From NCBI GenBank assembly GCA_019894855.1, contig JAGXNS010000002.1, forward strand, positions 1 through 64,000: a stretch of 64,000 bases of DNA. The letters run 5' to 3'. Made by a program: the position numbers and the translations under genes. The notes under the pieces are model-generated. The model ran no database searches, was not told the DNA's origin, and was given only the letters and a program-made list of their open reading frames with translations. Within the stretch, counting starts at the first letter, position 1. The number at the start of each line of letters is the position of its first letter. This DNA comes from Promethearchaeota archaeon. GTDB taxonomy: Archaea > Asgardarchaeota > Lokiarchaeia > Sigyniarchaeales > SOKP01. This document shows positions 36,380 through 45,390 of this stretch, piece by piece.

Positions 36380-36475
36380 TTATTCTTCCCCTGTCTCAAG
36401 GTCTTTTACAATTCCCACGCATGCTGGTGATATTCTATTTGGTTGAAGATTCTTCTCCTGAAGAGATCGAGTCAA
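36380..36475 (-). pseudogene. Relic of a second EF-1alpha 3' end
   Basis: A short open frame ends ISPACVGIVKDLETGEE and TAA, identical over the last 13 residues (CVGIVKDLETGEE) to the intact EF-1alpha at 37393. Nine of those 13 codons differ, all synonymously, so this is not a recent copy. Upstream residues (MTRSLQEKNLQPNRI) do not resemble EF-1alpha, and TAA at 36482-36484 closes the frame. The simplest reading is the remaining tail of an EF-1alpha paralogue or allele that evolved separately and then lost its 5' part. A short peptide from TTG at 36475 cannot be ruled out. Confidence 0.65.
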
Positions 36476-36587
36476 ACAATTTTAGCTGTTTTCTCACCTG
36501 ATTTTCATCTCGTATACTTTGAAATTTTCGAAATTATTGATTTTTGTTAGGTAAATATCTCCACATAAATTTTTCTCATAAAAAAAC

Positions 36588-36600
36588 TTTTAAATATAAA
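36588..36600 (+). promoter_or_regulatory. Candidate TATA box upstream of structured leader
   Basis: TTTTAAATATAAA lies about 35-48 bases before the first stable hairpin of the structured region (36636). Archaeal TATA boxes sit about 25 bases before transcription starts, so a start near 36620-36628 is plausible. Confidence 0.4.
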
Positions 36601-36627
36601 GTTAATAATAATCTTTTTAGACAATAA

Positions 36628-36787
36628 CTATCCTTCAAGACAAGGGACGCAGCCTTATCTTGTTTACTAGGCCAATGAGACCGTTTGGAGTTGGTGGATA
36701 CTCAGATGTGGTCGGGTGGGAGTGGCACTTTTCGCATAATCCGTAACCCTCGTAAAATTTAAATATGCTTGTCGAGGTTTAATACTT
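36628..36787 (+). ncRNA. Structured, relatively GC-rich RNA: candidate 5' leader or ncRNA
   Basis: This stretch is richer in G and C than the surrounding non-coding DNA. Elements: hairpin 36636-36662 (CAAGACAAGG with CCTTATCTTG, one C-A mismatch, 7-base loop), hairpin GAGT 36688-36691 with ACTC 36700-36703, and GGGT 36714-36717 with ACCC 36746-36749 enclosing GGA/TCC. AACCCTCG (36745-36752) can instead pair with CGAGGTT (36773-36779), which holds the likely ribosome binding site of the gene at 36788. This looks like a cis-acting leader, though a separate small RNA is possible. It fits no family I know. Confidence 0.5.
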
Positions 36788-37180
36788 GTGAAGAAGAAAA
36801 GATCAATTTTAATCAATAATCCACAACTGCGTAAAATTCGCAATAATTTACGCTTATTGCTCATGAGATGGGCAAGTAGAGAGTGGAATTTACTTAACGA
36901 CAAAGAAACTAATTTAAGCTATGATGAAGAGGGAAGACCAAGGCATCCAAGCACTTATTCTGAAAAAGAAAAGAGCGAACGGATTAGATTAAGTAGTCAA
37001 ATGGATAAGAACAAAGAAATAGTCAAAAATTCCATTTGTGTATGTTATCGGTGTCCTGCAACAGGCAAAAACATGACTTACAATCCAATCGAAAAAGCGT
37101 GGTTTTGCTTCCAATGCTACGAAGAGATGAAGCAATGGACCGCGAAAAAGAAGACAGGGATATCCGTAAGATTCCCTTGA
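36788..37180 (+). CDS. Small zinc-ribbon protein of unknown function
   Basis: 130 residues from GTG at 36788. A basic N-terminal helix region (KKKRSILINNPQLRKIRNNL) is followed by a charged stretch and a C-terminal four-cysteine zinc ribbon or knuckle (CYRCPATGKNMTYN then WFCFQCYEEM). The C..C/C..C arrangement with a basic region suggests nucleic acid binding. GAGG at 36774-36777 is the likely ribosome binding site, 10 bases before GTG, inside a possible masking hairpin. Two shorter frames on the opposite strand are shadows. I do not recognise the family. Confidence 0.65.
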   Translation: MKKKRSILINNPQLRKIRNNLRLLLMRWASREWNLLNDKETNLSYDEEGRPRHPSTYSEKEKSERIRLSSQMDKNKEIVKNSICVCYRCPATGKNMTYNPIEKAWFCFQCYEEMKQWTAKKKTGISVRFP

Positions 37181-37392
37181 ACATCCTTTTTATTTTTTAA
37201 AATTTTTTCTAGTTGAAATTATTAAATCGCCTTAATCTCATATTTCTTAATCGAGGCGTTCCTATTTTTTACATGGTTGATATAGAATTCCTAAAACCTC
37301 AAAATGTAAGTTTACATTAGGCTTTAATTAATTATAATAAAAACTAAAAAAATAGTAAAATAAAATTAAAAATAAAAGCAGAATTTTATATT

Positions 37393-38697
37393 TTATTCTT
37401 CTCCTGTTTCTAAATCCTTCACAATACCTACACATGAAGTTCTAGACATATCCCTTACCGCAAATCTTCCAAGTTCCGGAAACTCATGATAGCGTTCTAA
37501 ACAAAGTTTCTTGATCGGTTGCAATTTAACTAAAGCTGCTTCGTTCTTCTTGAGAAATTTCGGATTGTCCTCGATTACGGCACCAGTCTTCTGATCTAAC
37601 TTTTTGTTTAACTCAATAAACTTGGCGGCTACTTGAGCTGTATGAGCATGAACTACAGGAGTGTATCCTTGAGCAATTGCTGTTGGATGCCAAATAACAA
37701 TTATTTGTCCTGTCCAGTTCCCCTTTGGAGTGATTACAGTTGGAGGATCCTTCGGATGGCCCATGACATCGCCACGACCAACATCCTCCATAGTAATTCC
37801 TCTAATGCTAAATCCGATGTTATCACCAGGTTCGGCAGAGTCTTGTTCTTCGTGATGCATTTCGATGCTTCTTATTTCGCCTTGAAAGCCAGTTGGCATG
37901 ATAACAATTTTATCATTCTTCTTCAATACGCCAGTTTCTACTCTTCCAACAGGGACAACTCCAGTACCTTTAATACTGTATGCGTCTTGAATTGGAACTC
38001 GTAGTGGCTTACCAGTAGGTTTTGGAGGCATATCAAAGGAATCAATCGCTTCAATTAAGGTTGGACCGTCGTACCATGAAAGTTTATCGCTTTTTTCCGT
38101 CAAATTCTCTGCTTTAATACCACTAACAGGGACAAACGGAATTTTTTTGACCGGAAAACCGATATTTTTTAGGAGATCAGAGACAGCATCTTTTACTTCA
38201 TTATAACGCGCCTCGCTATAATCATAGGCGTCTGCTTTATTAACAGCAACGACCAATTGCTTAACACCTAAAGTTTGGGCTAAATAAGCGTGCTCTCGAG
38301 TTTGACCATTGGCTGCAATACCTACTTCCATTTCTCCTTTCTTTCCAGAAACGACTAAAATTGCGGCGTCAGCTTGAGAGGCTCCAGTGATCATGTTCTT
38401 TACGAAATCAGCATGGCCAGGAGCGTCAATAATGGTGAAGTATTTTTTACTCGTTTCGAACTTTCGGAATGCTAAATCAATAGTAATACCACGTGCTCGC
38501 TCTTCTTTTAACCTGTCAAAGACATAAGCGTATGACCAAGATTCTCTATCGTTTTCTTTTGCTAATTTTTCAAGTTCTCGTGCTTCTCTGTCGGTTACTG
38601 CCCCAGTTTTGATGAGCATTGCACCCATCATGGTGGATTTGCCGTGATCTATATGACCTATTATAACAAGATTTAAATGTTCTTTATCAGTTGGCAT
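37393..38697 (-). CDS. tuf: Translation elongation factor 1-alpha
   Basis: A 434-residue aEF-1alpha, delivering aminoacyl-tRNA to the ribosome. G1 IGHIDHGKSTMMG, RGITIDLAF (switch I), DAPGHADFVKNMITGASQAD, NKAD at G4. Domains II and III follow (GVVPVGRVETG, CVGIVKDLETGEE at the C-terminus). The S10 gene that usually follows tuf in archaea is missing: only about 210 bp separate tuf from the convergent zinc-ribbon gene. A diverged remnant of a second copy lies at 36380. Confidence 0.97.
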   Translation of the reverse strand: MPTDKEHLNLVIIGHIDHGKSTMMGAMLIKTGAVTDREARELEKLAKENDRESWSYAYVFDRLKEERARGITIDLAFRKFETSKKYFTIIDAPGHADFVKNMITGASQADAAILVVSGKKGEMEVGIAANGQTREHAYLAQTLGVKQLVVAVNKADAYDYSEARYNEVKDAVSDLLKNIGFPVKKIPFVPVSGIKAENLTEKSDKLSWYDGPTLIEAIDSFDMPPKPTGKPLRVPIQDAYSIKGTGVVPVGRVETGVLKKNDKIVIMPTGFQGEIRSIEMHHEEQDSAEPGDNIGFSIRGITMEDVGRGDVMGHPKDPPTVITPKGNWTGQIIVIWHPTAIAQGYTPVVHAHTAQVAAKFIELNKKLDQKTGAVIEDNPKFLKKNEAALVKLQPIKKLCLERYHEFPELGRFAVRDMSRTSCVGIVKDLETGEE

Positions 38698-38768
38698 TTT
38701 AAATCAATTTCCTCTACTTATTATTAGGTTTGATAATTTAATATGAAATTATAAATAATAATTTTAGA

Positions 38769-38812
38769 TTAATGATATCAAATATATAATCCTTAATGAT
38801 ATCAAATATATA
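38769..38812 (-). repeat. Tandem 20-bp repeat in the tuf upstream region (possible duplicated promoter)
   Basis: TTAATGATATCAAATATATA occurs twice, at 38769-38788 and 38793-38812, exactly repeated with a 4-bp spacer. Read toward tuf it is TATATATTTGATATCATTAA, which contains a TATA-like element. The copies are about 70 and 95 bases before the tuf start, the right region for a core promoter. This could give two start sites or an operator. Basis: exact repeat is seen; promoter role is inferred. Confidence 0.6.
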
Positions 38813-38898
38813 TTTTTTACTATAAATTCTAGCATTACTTCGAAAGGAAGCACTAGATAAATTTGTTGAGTAAGAGATGATTTATGTTTTCCAAAATA

Positions 38899-39339
38899 TT
38901 AATTAGTAAAATACTCCCCTTTAAGATCTGAGTATAATTCGTCTTTATTTTTTCTTAGAACATCGAAAATTTGATGAATTTCTTTCAAGAAATTAATTTT
39001 ATTCCCTTCAGCATTTATGGTTTCAGTTTCAATTTTTTCTTTTAAAAATTGATCGAAAACAAAATTTATCTCATATATGTTTATTCTCGTTTCTCTAAAG
39101 TAATCTAATAAGTGGTGCAGGTAATATGCTTTAACATATGACTTGTGGTTATTTTCATTGTCTAAATCTTTCTGATGAAAAAAATTTAACTGCTTTGCTA
39201 CAGCACTTTCGTATTCCTCCACATAAAATTCATTATCACCTTCAGTAAATGCCCAAGAAGTTCCATAATCAATGTTTCTATTTACAAAATCAGCGATAAA
39301 TTTGTCAATTCCTGCTTTTTTTGCCCATTTACTGTGCAC
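38899..39339 (-). CDS. Hypothetical helical protein
   Basis: 146 residues, apparently all-helical, with HSKWAKKAGIDKFIADFVNR at the N-terminus and a His pair in YYLHHLLDYFRETR. The spacing of His and Asp might form a metal site, but there is no established HD motif. I do not recognise the family. It lies between tuf and aIF2alpha in the opposite direction to aIF2alpha; starts are about 170 bp apart. Confidence 0.6.
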   Translation of the reverse strand: MHSKWAKKAGIDKFIADFVNRNIDYGTSWAFTEGDNEFYVEEYESAVAKQLNFFHQKDLDNENNHKSYVKAYYLHHLLDYFRETRINIYEINFVFDQFLKEKIETETINAEGNKINFLKEIHQIFDVLRKNKDELYSDLKGEYFTN

Positions 39340-39507
39340 GATCCAGTTTGGTATTTTTAGATCACTTTTTATTTTGTTCTATACTATAAATTTGATAGAG
39401 AACAGTAAAAAAAAACCTTTTTCTAATATTTGCATAATAAAAGTAAAAAGTTATAATTCGTTAAATTACATAGTAATAACAAAAAAAATAAAAAGTTTGT
39501 AGATATC

Positions 39508-40332
39508 ATGGTCAAGAATAGAAATCCGTTTCCTAAAGAAGGCGCGTTTATCATGGCGCGCGTTGTCGATATCCAACAACAATATATATATGTGGATTTA
39601 CCAGATTACGATGGCCTCCCATCGGAAGAAACTGCAAGAGGAATGATTCATATTAGTGAAATTTCAAGTAGATGGGTTAGGAATATTAGAAGTATTGTGA
39701 GGGTTGGTCAGAGAGTAGTATTGAGAGTTGTGAAAGTTGTTCCTGATAAAGGACAAATTGATCTCTCCTTAAGACGCGTCAATTCTGCCCAGAAAGCTTT
39801 GATAGCAAAAGAACATAAATATGCAAATAAATTTGAGATTCTCCTGCAGTTTTTAACAGAAACGGAAGGAATTGATCTAACCTTAGAGCAAGCTTACGAG
39901 TTAATAGGTTGGCCTATAAAAGAACAATTTGATTTTTACCAAGAAGCTATTGAAGCGCTTAAAGAAGAGGGAGAAGAAATTTTAAATGACCTTACTGACG
40001 CTCCAGATCATGTTAAAGATGCTTATTTGAAAATTGTAGACGAAAATGTTGAGATTTCTACAGTAAGCATAATCGGTAAACTAAAACTTATCAATAAAAG
40101 CGGAGATGGAATTACTAAACTAAAAGAAACTTTGAATGAAGTTGTGAATGTAATCGATAAACCAGTAGAAACGCGTAAATTAAGTTTATCGTATCTGGGT
40201 GCGCCTTATTATAGATTAAAAATTGTTACTAAAGATTATCTCGACGCAGAAAGTATTCTATCAGATGCCCTTGAAGTTCTTGAATCAACCACTCAAAAAA
40301 CTAATGGTTCATTTGAATTTATTAGAGATTAA
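39508..40332 (+). CDS. eif2a: Translation initiation factor aIF2 subunit alpha
   Basis: A 274-residue aIF2alpha, a subunit of the initiator tRNA-binding factor. The S1 domain is at the N-terminus (GAFIMARVVDIQQQYIYVDL, then MIHISEISSRWVRNI, the place of Ser51 in eukaryotes, and GQIDLSLRRV). The helical domain (YANKFEILLQFLTETE) and the C-terminal alpha/beta domain follow. Nop10 is 29 bp downstream, as in other archaea, where S27e and L44e often precede; here those are at 46 kb. Confidence 0.94.
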   Translation: MVKNRNPFPKEGAFIMARVVDIQQQYIYVDLPDYDGLPSEETARGMIHISEISSRWVRNIRSIVRVGQRVVLRVVKVVPDKGQIDLSLRRVNSAQKALIAKEHKYANKFEILLQFLTETEGIDLTLEQAYELIGWPIKEQFDFYQEAIEALKEEGEEILNDLTDAPDHVKDAYLKIVDENVEISTVSIIGKLKLINKSGDGITKLKETLNEVVNVIDKPVETRKLSLSYLGAPYYRLKIVTKDYLDAESILSDALEVLESTTQKTNGSFEFIRD

Positions 40333-40361
40333 AACTTAACGATTTTTTTATAACTAAAACG

Positions 40362-40553
40362 ATGACGAAATACCTTCAAAAATGTAGTAAATGTAGAGAG
40401 TATGGATTGATCAATGCAAAATCTGTGTGTAAACACTGTGGAGGTACTTTAATTAACCCATTTCCTCCAAAATACTCTCCTATCGATAAATATTCAAAAT
40501 ATCGAATGGTCTACTTTAAAGAGGAGTTTAAAAAGAAGTTTAAAGATAATTAA
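40362..40553 (+). CDS. nop10: Nop10, H/ACA RNP protein
   Basis: A 63-residue Nop10, a core part of the H/ACA ribonucleoprotein that guides pseudouridylation. The zinc ribbon has KCSKC and VCKHC; PFPPKYSPIDKYSKYR is the conserved linker that binds Cbf5. The archaeal form keeps all four cysteines. It overlaps the 3' end of the convergent GINS gene by 4 bp. Confidence 0.93.
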   Translation: MTKYLQKCSKCREYGLINAKSVCKHCGGTLINPFPPKYSPIDKYSKYRMVYFKEEFKKKFKDN

Positions 40554-41239
40554 GATAATTCGATCTTTTCTGCTATTTTTTCGTAAATTAGGATTTTCGC
40601 ATTTTTATAGGGCATATTTGTAATATCATTTACCTGAAAGGGTCCATAATTAATAAGGTCAATCCCTACTAAAGGCGGAGAAGGCTCGTTAAATCGAATA
40701 AGCATATAATTATATTCATCCTCTAGGTTAGGTTGACCGTTTTCTACTTTTTCAAGTTGAGCGTTATTACTTGTTTCAATTGAATGTTCTTCGGTGGATT
40801 CCTCTATAATGGGAACGTTATCCGGTTTTTCTTCGTCCAATAAAATCTCTCCTATCTCAATTGGTTTCTTATCCTCGTAAAGAGCAAGCTTTTTAAGTTT
40901 TTTATATCCTTTAATCGTGCTAACTAAATTTTGAAAGAATAATTTTTCAGCCTCTATTACGCCATTTAGATCAATATCTTTAAGAGATAATGCTGAATTA
41001 AGTATTTTTACTTCCCGAACTTTTAAGAAATCGTTAAATAAATAAGTGAAACGCTTTTTGTATGAGATAAATAATGAGATTTCGACTTTGGGTTTTTCCT
41101 CTATCTGATATTGAGTGATGTAATTTAAACTTTTTTTGTAATTATCAAATATTTCTTGGGTTAAATGAGTCAACTCGGGTTGCTCAAATTCTTTAAGCCA
41201 ATGTTGATAAAGTTTATCGTAATCTTTTTTTAAATCCAT
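40550..41239 (-). CDS. gins: GINS complex subunit (Gins15/51 type)
   Basis: About 229 residues. The N-terminal helical A domain runs from MDLKKDYDKLYQHWLKEFEQ to about residue 125, then an acidic linker, and a C-terminal B domain (VGIDLINYGPFQVNDITNMP then AKILIYEKIAEKI), the order of Gins51/Sld5-like archaeal subunits. GINS links MCM and primase at the replication fork. The start is placed at ATG 41239, since the longer frame to 41287 adds hydrophobic residues that do not fit. It follows PriS in the same direction. Confidence 0.85.
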   Translation of the reverse strand: MDLKKDYDKLYQHWLKEFEQPELTHLTQEIFDNYKKSLNYITQYQIEEKPKVEISLFISYKKRFTYLFNDFLKVREVKILNSALSLKDIDLNGVIEAEKLFFQNLVSTIKGYKKLKKLALYEDKKPIEIGEILLDEEKPDNVPIIEESTEEHSIETSNNAQLEKVENGQPNLEDEYNYMLIRFNEPSPPLVGIDLINYGPFQVNDITNMPYKNAKILIYEKIAEKIELS

Positions 41240-41300
41240 AAGTCTCAGACAATTGAAATATGTTATATTAATGAAGGATAGGAACAAATATTATTTTATC

Positions 41301-42584
41301 CTAAATCGTTTTAGCAACTTCTTTACACAATAAAAAAACCGCAAAGTGGTGAGGAACTTCTATTATTTCACCTTTGATATAGGGCCCAAACGATTCGCCC
41401 TTGATTGAAGTGATTGGTAATTTATTTTCCACTATTTCTAATTTATGGGTCAAATTTTTCTTACTTTTAAACACGATTGGATCTAACTTCTCCTTAGATT
41501 CATCTAAAGGGTTAAAATCATCAAGCTCATTTAATTCAATTTCTTGAACTTTAAATCCTGTTTTTCCATGTAACGATCCAGGATATCGTATGAGTCTATG
41601 TATGTCTATTGATACCGGCTCATCTAATTCAATTCCTATTAGGTGAACAATTCCTCTTAGAAGTTTCTTCCAATTCGTTAAACCAAAGCCTTCAATAGCC
41701 CAAACACTTCTTTCTCCTTTAGTAATTAGCTCTAAGAAATCATCTTTATATTTTAAAAAACTTGTAACTACATTAGAATTAAAACCAAAATGATTTTTGT
41801 CTAGAAGTAAAGTTTCGATTTGTTTTGTCGGCTTATTTAATACTTCAATAATTTTTTTCATTATTTTTTGGGACCACCCAATATTTTCCTCCAACAATCC
41901 ATAGATTATGCTAGATTTTTCACTTAATCCTAAAACTTCAAAATTTATATTTTTTCCACTAACATACTCAACAATTTCTCTTCTTTCCTCACTGTTGAGC
42001 GTTCTTAGGTCTTCACTTTCAATTTTAAGGTGATATCCTCTGTGACCCGAAAACGCAATTTTCAAATACTTCTCGTCAATTCCAAAATCGGGTATAAGAA
42101 AATTGAATAATAACTTGGTGATTTCGTTTTTAGCAACATCTAAACATTGATTGCATACCCAGCTGATTTTAGTAAACTTTGAACCCTTACAATTTGGGCA
42201 GGTTTGGGGCATACCGGTCCCCTCATTTCCACAATCTTTGCAAATCCACAGATCATGTTTATCTTTACATGGAGTATAGAAGTGATCAACATCAATATCA
42301 ATTATAAAATCACACCCCTGGTAATCTTTTTTGTTCATGTCTGGTGCATCAGGTTTTAGATAAAGTGAACCACTGGAATACAAGTGCCTCGGAGCATCCG
42401 TTATAAGATAACTTTTTAAAACATCTGGGTTTTCAAAACTCATATGTCTCTTCATATAAACTTTTTTTTCCCAAGGGATTAAACCAAATTCTCGTAAGTT
42501 GAACGAACTTACTTTTGGGAATTCAAATTGTTTTTCTTGGTAATACGCTTGGAATAACTTTTTTAAATATATGATGTCATTCAT
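41301..42584 (-). CDS. priS: DNA primase small (catalytic) subunit PriS
   Basis: About 427 residues from ATG at 42584 (MNDIIYLKKLFQAYY), overlapping the priL stop by 8 bp. The active site includes DFIIDIDVDHF (DxD), a zinc-binding stretch with CKDCG...CPNCKG...CNQC, and SGHRGYHLKI. It is larger than many archaeal PriS proteins, about 350 residues, with the extra length partly in the zinc region, which shows five or more cysteines. It makes RNA or DNA primers with PriL. Confidence 0.93.
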   Translation of the reverse strand: MNDIIYLKKLFQAYYQEKQFEFPKVSSFNLREFGLIPWEKKVYMKRHMSFENPDVLKSYLITDAPRHLYSSGSLYLKPDAPDMNKKDYQGCDFIIDIDVDHFYTPCKDKHDLWICKDCGNEGTGMPQTCPNCKGSKFTKISWVCNQCLDVAKNEITKLLFNFLIPDFGIDEKYLKIAFSGHRGYHLKIESEDLRTLNSEERREIVEYVSGKNINFEVLGLSEKSSIIYGLLEENIGWSQKIMKKIIEVLNKPTKQIETLLLDKNHFGFNSNVVTSFLKYKDDFLELITKGERSVWAIEGFGLTNWKKLLRGIVHLIGIELDEPVSIDIHRLIRYPGSLHGKTGFKVQEIELNELDDFNPLDESKEKLDPIVFKSKKNLTHKLEIVENKLPITSIKGESFGPYIKGEIIEVPHHFAVFLLCKEVAKTI

Positions 42585-43788
42585 TTTTTTTCTGTGATTC
42601 CTCTTGTTCTCTTTTCTCCTTACTTTTAAGGAATTCTCCTTCTTTCTCATCTCTGTATTGTTTTATCCTGACATACGCTAAAGGATGTTTTAATTTCTTT
42701 CTCTCAGATGGTTCAATAGAACCATATCCTTCTAAACACAGCGTATCTTTATACTTCTCTTTCTTACAAAGACTAATTGATTGCAAAGTAGAACACTGAT
42801 ATGGAGTATATTTTTTTTTCTTTGCATACTCTACTTGATAATTAGTTTTTTCTCGATCAAAATCGGGTAAAGTGGAAAAAATATCTACAACATGTTCAAC
42901 TGGATACTCTAAAGCGAGTAAAAACCAAACTATAAAGAGTCGTTCATGATGCACTAAATTTTGTCCTTCTTTAGCTTTTTTTAAAATTTCAAGTACACAT
43001 GGAGGATAAAGCTTCAAAATATCTGTTTTATTGGTAATATCGATTTTAAAACTAAAATCAAAATCTTCTTCTTTTTTTGCCCAAATATTTTTGATTTTCT
43101 CATATAGTTCTTTAAATTCTTGAATTTTAAGGACTTCTTCAAGAAATGATTTTAAAGATGCTTTATCTTCCGTTTCTTCAACAAGGATTTTGGTTCTAAC
43201 ATACTCTTGTATCAAACGCATTAAGTTTCTATTCTGAATATACACATAACCATTTTTTAATGAATTATGGGTTAGTTTTCTATAATCGTCCCTTAACTTT
43301 GAAGCAAGTTTAAGATAATCAATATAATAAATAGTAAAATTGGTAATTTTTCTCTCTCGATTATCTTTTAATATCTTAATCCCAAATTTTTCTGGAGGAT
43401 CATAAAAATTAACTCTCAATTCTAAATCTAAACATATATTGTAAAGATCCGATTCGCTGTTATCTCTTTCCATCTTGTTATACGCATTCTTAGAATACAA
43501 ATTAGCGATTCTATTTGTTATTAACTTATTATTTAGGGCGTAAATTAAAATTTTTAGTAAAATATATACCTGGATAGATAAATTTTCGTCCTTTGGATTT
43601 GGGATGTCTTCCAAATTATTGAAAGCAAATTCAAAAATTAGAAGAACGCGTTCAGATATTTGCTTACTATCGCCTTTAGAAAAAAGATCAGAAATAAATT
43701 CCGAAGGTTCTTTATCAGCAATATCAGAATACTGAAGTTTCAAAGAAGGAAGCCAAGGATAACGGTTTACTAAATCAGTTGGTATGCT
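42577..43788 (-). CDS. priL: DNA primase large subunit PriL
   Basis: About 403 residues. I prefer TTG at 43788 as start because GTAGGAG lies just before it and the following SIPTDLVNRYPWLPSLK fits the family's beginning; ATG at 43845 would add poorly conserved residues. The C-terminal FeS domain is shown by CVLEIL (C1), YTPYQCSTLQSISLC (C2, C3) and DTLCLEGYGSI (C4), followed by HPLAYVRIKQY, the usual end of the cluster domain. It sits 128 bp after PCNA and before PriS, with an 8-bp overlap. Confidence 0.92.
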   Translation of the reverse strand, partial: SIPTDLVNRYPWLPSLKLQYSDIADKEPSEFISDLFSKGDSKQISERVLLIFEFAFNNLEDIPNPKDENLSIQVYILLKILIYALNNKLITNRIANLYSKNAYNKMERDNSESDLYNICLDLELRVNFYDPPEKFGIKILKDNRERKITNFTIYYIDYLKLASKLRDDYRKLTHNSLKNGYVYIQNRNLMRLIQEYVRTKILVEETEDKASLKSFLEEVLKIQEFKELYEKIKNIWAKKEEDFDFSFKIDITNKTDILKLYPPCVLEILKKAKEGQNLVHHERLFIVWFLLALEYPVEHVVDIFSTLPDFDREKTNYQVEYAKKKKYTPYQCSTLQSISLCKKEKYKDTLCLEGYGSIEPSERKKLKHPLAYVRIKQYRDEKEGEFLKSKEKREQEESQKKNE

Positions 43789-43916
43789 CAAAGCTTCTCC
43801 TACCCTACATTTTAGATTTAAAATTAGTACATATAATTGAAACAAGAATTTTTCTGATTTAACCGCAAAGAGTTAATCAGTTTATAATCGTTATCAAAAA
43901 AGGTGGTGGAAAAATC

Positions 43917-44717
43917 TTAGAATTCGTCCATATCGTCGTCGTCAAATTCAGCTTCTTCAACACGAGGAGCTAAAAAGTAGTTTAATTCGCCGCCCTCTAA
44001 TAGGTTAAATATCATTTTGAGAGGGTGATCTGTTTTTAATGAAATTTCTAACTTTTCGGTGATTGAAGCGATTTTTAATATAGCCTTTAGAAACGTTAGA
44101 CTATACGCACCTGTAGATGTTTCCTTAATATCGCTTTCAATTAGATCATCGACGCTTAAGTCGTATTCCATCTCTCCAATTTGTCCTGTAGAACTAAAAA
44201 CTAACCCTTCGTTAGCTACCGCCTTCATGTTCAAGATTTCAGAATAAATTTCAGCGTCCTTAATAGCCTCTACTAGAAAGTCGGTATCGATCACCCAATT
44301 TGTTGGATATTCAATTTTTAACAGATTATCCATTGGAATTTCTTCTCTTTCCAGATCGATCAAAGCTAGACTAAATGTCCGTTTACGAGTGTTTCCTTCT
44401 CTTTGCATCGTGATTTTGATTTTTTGTTCCGATTCTTTAAAGTCAATTTCAATATTGTCATTCGTGGCACTTCTTCTAAGGATTTTATCCAAATCATCCA
44501 AGTTCAAACCGATTTTTGATTCTGTACTACATTTGTAATCGTCAAAATTCTCTTTTTTAATCGACAATTTTAACAAACAGATTCGACTTGGGTCCATTGC
44601 TGTAATGACAAATTCTTTAGGAGATACTTTGAATTCTGTCTCATCGATGATGCTCGAAAGAGTTTCGACTATACCCTTTAATATCCTACTATTATCCAGC
44701 TTAAGTGTAAAGCTCAT
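43917..44717 (-). CDS. pcn: PCNA sliding clamp
   Basis: A 266-residue PCNA, the ring-shaped processivity factor. FTLKLDNSRILKGIVETLSS at the N-terminus, DPSRICLLKLSIKK (usual D.sr.sl....), and the C-terminal GGELNYFLAPRVEE are typical. It ends with the acidic tail DDDDMDEF beyond the usual APR.EE end. It is first in the operon PCNA-PriL-PriS-GINS. The 169-bp gap to the divergent OB-fold gene probably holds both promoters. Confidence 0.96.
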   Translation of the reverse strand: MSFTLKLDNSRILKGIVETLSSIIDETEFKVSPKEFVITAMDPSRICLLKLSIKKENFDDYKCSTESKIGLNLDDLDKILRRSATNDNIEIDFKESEQKIKITMQREGNTRKRTFSLALIDLEREEIPMDNLLKIEYPTNWVIDTDFLVEAIKDAEIYSEILNMKAVANEGLVFSSTGQIGEMEYDLSVDDLIESDIKETSTGAYSLTFLKAILKIASITEKLEISLKTDHPLKMIFNLLEGGELNYFLAPRVEEAEFDDDDMDEF

Positions 44718-44885
44718 TATTTATCAGCACTTTAATTGATTAGTAATTTATATTAATATTGTTTTATTAGCAATATTTATAAAATTCAGTATTAGAGGTT
44801 TAATAATACCTATTTGTAATTTTTGAATTAATTATTTATAGTCATCTTAAATTTTTTAAACTATAAAATAAAAAAAATTGTTATT

Positions 44886-45209
44886 ATGTCTCGCGAACAC
44901 GCAGCCCAAAGAATTATTCAAGATATAAAAAGTTCTGACAGTCGAGTTCAAATAATCGGTTATATCAAGGATATCGTTGATAATGACCATATAATTCTCA
45001 AAGATAAGTCTAATGATATAAATGTTGACATTAAAAAAGTTGATTTTACCTTTCAAAAAGAAGATTTAATCAATGTTATTGGTGAATTAAACATCAATAT
45101 GGAAGGTGAGAAGGAAATAGAAGCAGAAATTATACAGGATAAAAAAAATCTGAACTTTGATTATTACTTGAAATTGTACGAGATTAAAAAAGATTTGAAG
45201 TTAATTTAG
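44886..45209 (+). CDS. Small OB-fold protein (RPA/Ten1-like)
   Basis: 107 residues. The strand pattern DSRVQIIGYIKDIVDNDHII, INVDIKKVDFTF, and LINVIGELNINM is typical of a single OB-fold binding nucleic acid, with a C-terminal helical strand (KKNLNFDYYLKLYEIKKDLK) such as in RPA14/Ten1-type subunits. It is divergent from PCNA and next to TFS, so a single-strand DNA-binding or replication role is likely. The fold is inferred by eye. Confidence 0.65.
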   Translation: MSREHAAQRIIQDIKSSDSRVQIIGYIKDIVDNDHIILKDKSNDINVDIKKVDFTFQKEDLINVIGELNINMEGEKEIEAEIIQDKKNLNFDYYLKLYEIKKDLKLI

Positions 45210-45390
45210 AGGTAAAAACAAGCTCAGTATCCTAAATATATCATAATCCTATTCCCTTAACTTAATCTGATTTAGTAGATCATCCTATTTCTTGAAATAT
45301 TGAAAATTATATTAAATATAACGAAAAAATTTATTAAACACGCTTATTTTTTACTATTAAGGAAAAATACTATATTCTAAAGTTTTAAAA

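Noticed and set aside
36667-36903. Minus-strand frame across the structured leader and the start of the zinc-ribbon gene
   Set aside because: Overlaps a better supported gene on the other strand and has no recognisable protein features.
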